DNA from: Streptomyces sp. NBC_00554
Lineage (GTDB): Bacteria; Actinomycetota; Actinomycetes; Streptomycetales; Streptomycetaceae
DNA: 64,000 nucleotides
Direction: 5' to 3'
Assembly (NCBI RefSeq): GCF_041431135.1
Contig: NZ_CP107799.1
Coordinates: 2,046,001 to 2,110,000 of the forward strand
Shown here: one piece after another, positions 43,331-50,144 of the stretch
How the letters are laid out: every line of letters begins with the position of its first letter
Numbering within the stretch: position 1 is the stretch's first letter
Translations under genes and position numbers: made by a program
The notes under the pieces: generated by a model
What the model was told of the DNA's origin: nothing
Seen by the model: the letters and a program-made list of their open reading frames with translations, nothing else
The model's database searches: none

Positions 43331-43432
43331 TAGGAGGATCTGAGCTGTCGACGCGGCCCTTCGCGGCCGCTGCCCACTTCTTCCCCATCCTTCGTCCCCT
43401 TTCATTCCCTTTTCGTGCGCCTGGAGGCCCTC

Positions 43433-44107
43433 GTGAATGCCCGTGCCGTCACCGCCGACGCGACTCCGTTCTCGGTGCTGATCCGCACCGCGTCGCACGA
43501 CCAGCACACCGAGGCGGAGAACTCCGGGTTCATGAGCGACCTGCTCGGCGGCAGGCTCGGCCTCGACGCGTACGCGCGCTACACCGAGCAGCTGTGGTTC
43601 GTTTACCGGGCGCTGGAGGCCTCGGCCGAGGCGCTGGCGGGCGACACGGTGGCCGGGCCCTTCATCCGGCCCGAGCTGTTCCGGGTGGCGGAGATCGAGC
43701 GCGACCTCGCGCATCTGCGGGGTGCCGACTGGCGCGAGACGGTCAGCGCGCTGCCGTCGACACAGACGTACGCGGCGCGGGTCGAGGAGTGCGCGCGCAC
43801 GTGGACAGCCGGGTATGTCGCGCACCACTACACCCGGTACCTCGGCGATCTGTCGGGTGGCCAGATCATCCGCGGTACGGCGGAGAAGACCTGGGGCTTC
43901 GCACGCAAGGGCGACGGGGTCCGCTTCTACGTCTTCGAGGGCGTCGGGAACCCGGCGGAGTTCAAGCGGGACTACCGCGCGCTGCTCGACGCGATCGCGG
44001 TGGACGACCTGGAGAAGCAGCGCGTCATCGAGGAGTGCAACCGGGCCTTCGCCCTCAACGGGGCGGTATTCCGGGAGCTGGGCGAGGAGTTCAGGCCCGC
44101 CGCCTGA
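43433..44107 (+). CDS. hmuO: Biliverdin-producing haem oxygenase
   Basis: About 224 residues from GTG 43433, preceded by GGAGG; the in-frame GTG 43415 is an alternative. It opens haem to biliverdin, CO and Fe2+, freeing iron in the cytoplasm. It aligns well with my recollection of corynebacterial HmuO: the proximal histidine is expected at His25 (SHDQHTEAENSGFMSDLL), the distal flexible helix is YLGDLSGGQII, and VRFYVFEGV is present near residue 160. It lies between hmuT and hmuUV, so imported haem is degraded on arrival. It has its own iron-boxed promoter. Confidence 0.93.
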   Translation: MNARAVTADATPFSVLIRTASHDQHTEAENSGFMSDLLGGRLGLDAYARYTEQLWFVYRALEASAEALAGDTVAGPFIRPELFRVAEIERDLAHLRGADWRETVSALPSTQTYAARVEECARTWTAGYVAHHYTRYLGDLSGGQIIRGTAEKTWGFARKGDGVRFYVFEGVGNPAEFKRDYRALLDAIAVDDLEKQRVIEECNRAFALNGAVFRELGEEFRPAA

Positions 44108-44268
44108 GTGCGCGCAGGCCTGCCCGGCCGCGGGACATGACGCCGGCGACGGGGTCGACTGACCGGTGAACCGCTGGGCGGGCTCCGGTCCCGGCCGGTA
44201 CGGCCCGCGCACCGGCCAGGTGCCGAACTCCCCCGTCGATCAGTGAACAGCTCCAGCCAGGAGGCGAA

Positions 44269-45408
44269 GTGACCGCCCTCGACAGCCCCGCACAGTCCGG
44301 CGAAGCCGCCGGGCCCGGGCCCAAGACCGAAACCGGGCCGAGCGCGCCCGGGATCGAGCCCGCACCCATCGACCGGCGCAGACGCGGCGCCGCCTGGCTG
44401 CTCACGGTCGGCATGATCGCCGCCCTCGTCGCCCTCGTCCTGGCCTCCGGCGCCCTCGGCGCCTACCCCATCCCGACCGGCGACGTCCTCGGCTCGATCC
44501 AGCACAGGATCGGGCTCGGCGGAACCTCCCTGGACCGGGTCGCCGAGTCGGTTCTGTGGAACGTCCGTTTCCCCCGTATCGTCCTCGCGCTGCTCGTCGG
44601 CGCCTCGCTCGGCTGCGCGGGCGCGCTCATGCAGGGTGTCTTCGGCAATCCGCTCGCCGAACCCGGCGTCATCGGCATCTCCTCCGGCGCGGCGGTCGGC
44701 GCCGTCTGCTGCATCTCGCTGGGCCTGAACTTCTTCGGCAACTGGACCGTCTCCGCCTGCGCGTTCGTCGCAGGACTCGCCACGGTCCTGCTCGTGTACG
44801 GGATGTCCCGCTCCGGGGGCCGCAGCGAGGTCGTCACGCTGATCCTGACCGGCATCGCCGTGAACGCCTTCGCGGGCGCGATGATCGGCCTGTTCATCTT
44901 CTTCGCGGACACCGCAGCCGTGAACCAGATCGCCTTCTGGCAGCTCGGCTCCCTCTCCCAGGCCACCTGGCCCAAGGTCCTCGCGGTCCTGCCGTGCGCC
45001 CTCGTGGGCCTGGCCGCCGCCCCGTTGTACGCCCGCCGCCTCGATCTGCTCTCGCTCGGTGAACGCCCGGCCCGCCACCTGGGCGTGGACGTCGAACGGC
45101 TGCGTCTCGTCCTCGTCCTGGTGATCGCGCTGCTGACGGCCGCCGCCGTCGCGGTCTCCGGGATCATCAGTTTCGTCGGCCTGGTCGTCCCGCACCTGCT
45201 GCGCATGGCCGCGGGCCCCGGACACCGCTTCCTCATCGCGGGCAGCGCGCTCGGCGGAGCGGTCGTCCTGCTCGCCGGGGACCTGGCCGCCCGCACCCTG
45301 GCCGCACCCGCCGAACTCCCGCTCGGCGTCCTCACCGCGTTCCTCGGCAGCCCCGTCTTCTTCTGGCTGCTGCGCCGCACCCGCCGTACGCAAGGAGGCT
45401 GGGCATGA
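44269..45408 (+). CDS. hmuU: Haem ABC transporter permease (FecCD family)
   Basis: A 379-residue integral membrane protein. GTG 44269 follows AGGAGG by 4 nt. A cytoplasmic N-terminus of about 40 residues leads to roughly ten helices of the BtuC/FecCD fold. Typical stretches are NVRFPRIVLALLVGASLGCA, GVFGNPLAEPGVIGISSGAA, the coupling-helix region, SFVGLVVPHLLRM and GVLTAFLGSPVFFWLLRR. It forms the pore that carries haem inward, driven by HmuV. The stop overlaps the hmuV start by 4 bp, so the two are co-translated. Confidence 0.93.
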   Translation: MTALDSPAQSGEAAGPGPKTETGPSAPGIEPAPIDRRRRGAAWLLTVGMIAALVALVLASGALGAYPIPTGDVLGSIQHRIGLGGTSLDRVAESVLWNVRFPRIVLALLVGASLGCAGALMQGVFGNPLAEPGVIGISSGAAVGAVCCISLGLNFFGNWTVSACAFVAGLATVLLVYGMSRSGGRSEVVTLILTGIAVNAFAGAMIGLFIFFADTAAVNQIAFWQLGSLSQATWPKVLAVLPCALVGLAAAPLYARRLDLLSLGERPARHLGVDVERLRLVLVLVIALLTAAAVAVSGIISFVGLVVPHLLRMAAGPGHRFLIAGSALGGAVVLLAGDLAARTLAAPAELPLGVLTAFLGSPVFFWLLRRTRRTQGGWA

Positions 45409-46238
45409 GATCCCTCTTCGCCGCCACCCGCCACCGTTCGCTGCCCGAGCCCTACGAGCCCGGAAGCACCGTCGCCGAGGCACGCGGTCTCCATGTGCGA
45501 CTCGGCTCCCGCGACGTCCTGACCGGCATCGACCTCACCGTCCGGACGGGCGAGGTGCTGGCCCTCGTCGGCCCCAACGGTGCCGGGAAGTCCACGCTCC
45601 TCGCCGCCCTCGCCGCCGACCTGGCACCGGATGCGGGAGAGGTACTGATCTGCGGCCGTGACGCCCGTACCTGGCCGCCCGCCGAACTGGCCCTGCGCCG
45701 CGCGGTGCTGCCCCAGTCGGCCGCCCTCGCCTTCCCGTTCCCGGTCGAGGAGGTCGTACGGATGGGCCGGGCCCCGTGGGCAGGCACACCGCGCGAGGAG
45801 GACGACGACAGCGCCGTCGCCCGTGCCCTGGCCGCCACCGAGACGACCGGCTTCGCCGCCCGTTCCTTCTCCGCGCTCTCCGGTGGCGAGCGGGCCCGGG
45901 TCGCCCTGGCGCGCGTACTCGCCCAGCGGACCCCGCTGCTCCTGCTCGACGAGCCCACGGCCGCCCTCGACCTGCGCCACCAGGAACTCGTCCTGCGTGT
46001 CTGCCGGGAGCGGGCCGCGGCCGGCGACGCCGTCGTGGTCGTCCTGCACGATCTGGGCCTGGCCGCCGCGTACGCCGACCGCGTCGCCGTCCTCCACGAC
46101 GGCCGCACCGCCGCCGACGGACCGCCCGCCGACGTCTTCGAGGCCGGGCTCCTCACCCGTGTCTACCGCCAGCCCGTCGAGGTCCTGCCCCACCCGCGCA
46201 CCGGCGCACCGCTCGTGCTGCCCGACCGTTCCGTGTGA
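45405..46238 (+). CDS. hmuV: Haem ABC transporter ATP-binding protein
   Basis: A 277-residue ATPase of the FepC/BtuD/HmuV group. Walker A is LVGPNGAGKSTLL (about residue 55), the Q-loop is in AVLPQSA, the signature is LSGGERARVALARVL (about 160), Walker B is PLLLLDEPTAALD and the switch His is in VVVLHDLGLAAAYADRV. The N-terminal 25 residues are an extra tail. It powers HmuU. It is the last gene of the core and ends at a strong bidirectional terminator shared with the convergent secreted-protein gene. Confidence 0.93.
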   Translation: MRSLFAATRHRSLPEPYEPGSTVAEARGLHVRLGSRDVLTGIDLTVRTGEVLALVGPNGAGKSTLLAALAADLAPDAGEVLICGRDARTWPPAELALRRAVLPQSAALAFPFPVEEVVRMGRAPWAGTPREEDDDSAVARALAATETTGFAARSFSALSGGERARVALARVLAQRTPLLLLDEPTAALDLRHQELVLRVCRERAAAGDAVVVVLHDLGLAAAYADRVAVLHDGRTAADGPPADVFEAGLLTRVYRQPVEVLPHPRTGAPLVLPDRSV

Positions 46239-46253
46239 GCCCCGGTACCGCAC

Positions 46254-46284
46254 AGGCCGGGCCCCCGTCGAGGGGGCCCGGCCT
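46254..46284. terminator. Bidirectional terminator between hmuV and the secreted paralogue
   Basis: AGGCCGGGCCCCC (46254-46266) pairs with its complement (46272-46284) around GTCGA. It lies 15 bp after hmuV and 9 bp after the convergent gene. Confidence 0.88.
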
Positions 46285-46293
46285 TCGTTGTGC

Positions 46294-46833
46294 TTACTGG
46301 AAGTCGATCGGGACGTGGACGTCGTAGTTGCGGTCGTTGGTGTCCGTGTGGTCGGCGCGGGTGACGACGGCGCAGTCGACGTCCTGGCCGCAGACGCTGC
46401 CGTTGTCGAGGGTGGCCTTGACGAAGATCGTGGCGGTGAAGGTGCCGCCGGTGCCGAAGGTGGAGCTGCTGGGGAGCGAGCCGCCGCCGGCGTTGGACAC
46501 CCAGTAGGAGGCGCCGGTCGTGCCGGTCTCGTCCTGGCCGCCGAGGCACGGGGTGGGCTTGGCCTCACCGGGGTCGCCCGTGACCACACACAGGCCGACG
46601 TAGATGCCCTGGCTCGTGTTGTACCCGGAGCCCGTGACGGTGATGACCTGGCCTGCCGCGGCGGCCGAATCCGGTGCGGTCAGCGACAGGTTGTAGGTGG
46701 TGCTCCCGTCGGTGATCGTGCGGGTCGAGGTGGCGGCGGAGGCCGAGGTGGCCAGGCCGAGGGTCAGCGCGGCGGAGGCGACGACGGCGAGACCCGCGCG
46801 GGCGGCGGTACGGGCGGACGGAACAACTCTCAT
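46294..46833 (-). CDS. Small secreted neocarzinostatin-like protein, second copy
   Basis: A 179-residue paralogue of the protein at 39509-40048, with the same length and an identical signal peptide. The mature domain keeps GSGYNTSQGIYVGLC, KPTPCLGG, VCGQDVDC and TRADH but differs elsewhere (for example around TGASYWVSNAGG). ATG 46833 is chosen to match the paralogue. An iron box identical to the first lies 75 bp upstream. It marks the right border of the haem locus. The pair may bind different haem sources, or one may be a redundant duplicate. Confidence 0.82.
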   Translation of the reverse strand: MRVVPSARTAARAGLAVVASAALTLGLATSASAATSTRTITDGSTTYNLSLTAPDSAAAAGQVITVTGSGYNTSQGIYVGLCVVTGDPGEAKPTPCLGGQDETGTTGASYWVSNAGGGSLPSSSTFGTGGTFTATIFVKATLDNGSVCGQDVDCAVVTRADHTDTNDRNYDVHVPIDFQ

Positions 46834-46850
46834 GGGGAAGAGCACCTTTC
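46731..46850. repeat. 120-bp duplicate of 39946-40065
   Basis: The signal-peptide and leader regions of the two small neocarzinostatin-like genes are identical over 120 bp except for one or two bases (39946-40065 and 46731-46850), in the same orientation, about 6.8 kb apart. They flank the whole haem-uptake core. Recombination between them could delete the core. Confidence 0.85.
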
Positions 46851-46907
46851 ACGGCGTCAGGAAAAGCCGGACGGGCCGGTCGGTCGACTCACCACGCCCG
46901 TCCGAAC

Positions 46908-46926
46908 TTAGGTAAGGCATACCTAA
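46908..46926. promoter_or_regulatory. Iron box upstream of the second secreted paralogue
   Basis: TTAGGTAAGGCATACCTAA, identical in all 19 bases to the box at 40108-40126, lies 75 bp before the gene at 46294-46833. It is expected to bind DmdR1 with Fe2+. Confidence 0.88.
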
Positions 46927-47039
46927 CAACACCCGTGCCTCAACTGTCAACAATTGGCAAAGTGACTCCAACTCACCCCGCACGCAAAGGGAGTTACGAC
47001 AAACACCCACAAGCACCTTGAGTCGAACCGGAATCGAAA

Positions 47040-47060
47040 CACGTCAGAAGCGTTGACGTG
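47040..47060. promoter_or_regulatory. Inverted repeat upstream of the arabinan operon
   Basis: CACGTCA-N7-TGACGTG lies 84 bp before the first GH43 gene, in the 217-bp gap after the haem locus. A LacI- or GntR-type regulator could bind here. No regulator gene is adjacent. Confidence 0.4.
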
Positions 47061-47143
47061 CCCCTGCCCGAAACTTATCTTCTGGTCGGACACCCGCACA
47101 GCGTTCGTAATCCCGAACAACTGGCCGTCAAAGGGGACTTGCC

Positions 47144-48631
47144 GTGTTCCGCATCCGTCACTGGTTCGCCCTGGGCGCCGTACTCCTGGCCCTGCTCGTG
47201 TCACCGGTCACCGCCCAGCCCGCCGCCGCGGCCGCCGGCCAGCCGTATACCAACCCGGTCAAGGCGCAGAAGGGCGCCGACCCCTGGCTGGAGTACTACA
47301 ACGGCAACTACTACCTGGTGACCACCTCGTTCACCAACGAGCTGACCATGCGCAAGTCCCCGACGCTCGCCGGCCTGGCCACCGCGCCCAGCGTCCAGGT
47401 GTGGTCGGACACCACCGCAGGGCGCAACGCGAACTTCTGGGCACCGGAGATCCACTTCCTCAACGGCAAGTGGTACCTGTACTACTCGGCCGCGCCGAGC
47501 GGCGTCGCCTGCTGCGACTCCCAGCGCACGCACGTCCTGGAGAGCGCGGGCACCGACCCGATGGGCCCGTACACGTACAAGAACACCCTCACCGGGTCCA
47601 ATCTGAACCCCGGGGGCTGGCTGATCGACGCCAGCGTGCTCGAACACGGGGGCAGCCTCTACCTGGTGGGCAGCGGTTCGGCCAACGGCAGCGCGCAGAG
47701 CCTGGTCATCGCCCCGATGAGCAACCCGTACACGCTGAGCAGTTCCACGTTCACGGTCATCTCCAGTCCCACGCTGAGCTGGGAGACGTCCGGCGCCCCG
47801 GTCAACGAGGGCCCCGAGCCGCTGTATCACGGCGGCAGGACCTTCCTGACTTTCTCCGCGAGCTACTGCCAGACCGCCGACTACAAACTGGGGCAGCTGG
47901 AACTGACGGGCAGCAACCCGCTCTCCGCCGCGTCCTGGACCAAGAAGCAGACGCCGGTCTTCCAGCGCAATGACGCGGCCGGGGTCTACGGTCCTGGCCA
48001 CAACGGGTTCTTCACCTCACCGGACGGCACCGAGAACTGGCTCGTCTACCACGCCAACAGCTCGGCGAGCGGCGGCTGCGGCAACGGACGCACCACCCGG
48101 GCACAGAAGTTCACCTGGAACGCGGACGGCACCCCGAACTTCGGCACCCCGGTGGCGACCGGCACCACCCTCCCCGGCCCCGCAGGGGAAACGGCGACCA
48201 CACCGACCGCGTACACCCTGGTGAACCGCAACAGCGGCAAGTGCCTTGACGTCGCGGGCGGCAACACGGCCGACGGCACCAACATCTTCCAGTGGACGTG
48301 CAGCGGCGGCGCCAACCAGAAGTGGCGGATCGAGGACCTCGGCACCGACACCAGCCGCCTGGTCAATGTGGCCACCGGCAAGGTCGCGGACACCGCCGAC
48401 TGCTCCACCGCCGACGGTGCCGACATCCGGCAGTGGTCCTGGCTCAACAACAACTGCCAGAAATTCAGGCTCATTTACACCGGCGGCGACTACGTCCGGA
48501 TCGTCAACGCCAACAGCGGCAAGGTCGCCGACGTCGCCGACTGCTCCACGGCCGACGGCGCCGACGTACGCCAGTGGACCTGGCTCAACAACAACTGCCA
48601 GCAGTGGCGCCTCCAGCCCACCACCGCCTGA
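47144..48631 (+). CDS. Secreted GH43 arabinosidase-type enzyme with a ricin-type CBM13
   Basis: A 495-residue exported hydrolase from GTG 47144 (AAAGGGG upstream). Signal peptide about 1-30. The five-bladed GH43 domain (about 35-335) has the triad Asp46 (GADPWLEY), Asp162 (LIDASVL) and Glu222 (NEGPEPLY). The C-terminal part (about 350-495) is a beta-trefoil carbohydrate-binding module with QKW, CQKF and CQQW repeats and two near-identical segments (GKVADTADCSTADGAD and GKVADVADCSTADGAD). GH43 inverting enzymes release L-arabinose or D-xylose from plant polymers; with a second GH43 and a GH127 downstream, arabinan is the likely target. First gene of a three-gene operon. Confidence 0.88.
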   Translation: MFRIRHWFALGAVLLALLVSPVTAQPAAAAAGQPYTNPVKAQKGADPWLEYYNGNYYLVTTSFTNELTMRKSPTLAGLATAPSVQVWSDTTAGRNANFWAPEIHFLNGKWYLYYSAAPSGVACCDSQRTHVLESAGTDPMGPYTYKNTLTGSNLNPGGWLIDASVLEHGGSLYLVGSGSANGSAQSLVIAPMSNPYTLSSSTFTVISSPTLSWETSGAPVNEGPEPLYHGGRTFLTFSASYCQTADYKLGQLELTGSNPLSAASWTKKQTPVFQRNDAAGVYGPGHNGFFTSPDGTENWLVYHANSSASGGCGNGRTTRAQKFTWNADGTPNFGTPVATGTTLPGPAGETATTPTAYTLVNRNSGKCLDVAGGNTADGTNIFQWTCSGGANQKWRIEDLGTDTSRLVNVATGKVADTADCSTADGADIRQWSWLNNNCQKFRLIYTGGDYVRIVNANSGKVADVADCSTADGADVRQWTWLNNNCQQWRLQPTTA

Positions 48632-48660
48632 CCGCCACCGACCCAGGAGTGAGTACCCCC

Positions 48661-50106
48661 ATGAGCCGTCCCAGCCGCCGAGTAGTGCTGACGGGCCTCG
48701 CCGCCCTGGCCCTCACCGCCACCGTCACCCCCGCCCACGCAGCCGCCCCGGCCTCCCCCGCCGTGACCTTCACCAACCCGGTCGCCGAACAGCGCGCCGA
48801 CCCGCACATCTTCAAACACACCGACGGCTACTACTACTTCACCGCGACCGTCCCCGCGTACGACAGGATCGTGCTGCGCCGCGCCACCACGCTCCAGGGT
48901 CTGTCCACGGCCGCCGAGACGACCATCTGGACCAAGCACAGCAGCGGCGAGATGGGCGCCCACATCTGGGCACCGGAGATCCACTTCATCGACGGCAAGT
49001 GGTACGTCTACTTCGCCGCCGGCGCCACCAACGACATCTGGAAGATCCGGCCGTACGTCCTCGAATCCAGCTCCGCCAATCCGCTGACCGGCACCTGGAT
49101 CGAGAAGGGCCGTATCGCGCTGCCGTTGGACACCTTCTCGCTCGACGCCACGACCTTCGTCGTGAACGGGACCCGTTATCTGAGCTGGGCGCAGAACGAC
49201 CCGGCGGTCGGCGACGGCACCAACCTCTACCTCGCGAGGATGTCCAACCCCTGGACGATCAGCGGCAGTCCGGTCATGATCTCCCGGCCCACCAACGCCT
49301 GGGAGACCATCGGCCACACCGTCAACGAAGGGCCGTCGGTCATCCAGCGGAACGGCAAGGTCTTCATGACCTTCTCGGCCAGCGCCACCGACAGCAACTA
49401 CTGCCTCGGCCTGTTGACCGCCTCCGCGACGGCCGACCTGATGAACGCGGCCTCCTGGACCAAGACGCCGACCCCGGTCTTCACCAGCAACGCGGCCACC
49501 GGCCAGTACGGGCCCGGCCACAACACCTTCACCACGTCCGAGGACGGCAAGAGCGACGTCCTCGTCTACCACGACCGCAACTACAAGGACATCACCGGCG
49601 ACCCGCTCAACGACCCCAACCGGCGCACCCGTTACCAGAAGCTGTACTGGAACGCCGACGGCACACCGAACTTCGGCATCCCGGTCGCCGACGGGCTCAC
49701 CCCGGTCCGCTTCTCGTCCTACAACTACCCGGGCCGCTTCATCCGCCACTGGGAGTTCCGCGCCAGACTCGAAGCGAACGTCACCAACCTCGCCGACTCG
49801 CAGTTCCGGGTGGTGACCGGACTCGCGGGCAGCGGCACGGTCTCGCTCGAATCGGCGAACTTCCCCGGCTACTACCTCCGCCACAAGAACTACGAGCTGT
49901 GGGTGGAGAAGAACGACGGCACCGCCACCTTCCTGGCCGACGCCTCCTTCCAGCGGCGCGCGGGCCTCGCGGACACCACGGCGGGCGTCTCCTTCGAGTC
50001 GTACAACTTCCCCGGCCGGTACGTCCGGCACTACGCCAACCTCATCCAGCTCCAGGTGGTGAGCACCGCGCTGGACCGGCAGGACGCGACCTTCTACGCC
50101 GAGTAG
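48661..50106 (+). CDS. Tat-exported GH43 arabinofuranosidase with AbfB (CBM42)
   Basis: A 481-residue enzyme; ATG 48661 is preceded by AGGAGTGAG. A twin-arginine signal (SRRVVLTGLAALAL) covers about 1-28. The GH43 triad is Asp47 (RADPHIF), Asp162 (SLDATTF) and Glu223 (NEGPSVI). Residues of about 345-480 form a CBM42/AbfB trefoil (RFSSYNYPGRFIRHWEF, SLESANFPGYYLRHKNYEL, SFESYNFPGRYVRHY), which binds arabinofuranosyl side chains. The architecture recalls Streptomyces exo-1,5-alpha-L-arabinofuranosidases, as I remember them. It follows the first GH43 by 29 bp and precedes the GH127 gene by 38 bp. Confidence 0.9.
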   Translation: MSRPSRRVVLTGLAALALTATVTPAHAAAPASPAVTFTNPVAEQRADPHIFKHTDGYYYFTATVPAYDRIVLRRATTLQGLSTAAETTIWTKHSSGEMGAHIWAPEIHFIDGKWYVYFAAGATNDIWKIRPYVLESSSANPLTGTWIEKGRIALPLDTFSLDATTFVVNGTRYLSWAQNDPAVGDGTNLYLARMSNPWTISGSPVMISRPTNAWETIGHTVNEGPSVIQRNGKVFMTFSASATDSNYCLGLLTASATADLMNAASWTKTPTPVFTSNAATGQYGPGHNTFTTSEDGKSDVLVYHDRNYKDITGDPLNDPNRRTRYQKLYWNADGTPNFGIPVADGLTPVRFSSYNYPGRFIRHWEFRARLEANVTNLADSQFRVVTGLAGSGTVSLESANFPGYYLRHKNYELWVEKNDGTATFLADASFQRRAGLADTTAGVSFESYNFPGRYVRHYANLIQLQVVSTALDRQDATFYAE

Positions 50107-50144
50107 CCCGGCCAGACCCCGAGACGCGCAGAGACGAGGAACGC

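Noticed and set aside
36778..46845. Possibility that the neocarzinostatin-like proteins belong to an enediyne antibiotic cluster.
   Set aside because: There are no polyketide synthase, enediyne or chromophore genes; the iron boxes and haem transporter point elsewhere, and two of the proteins carry wall anchors.
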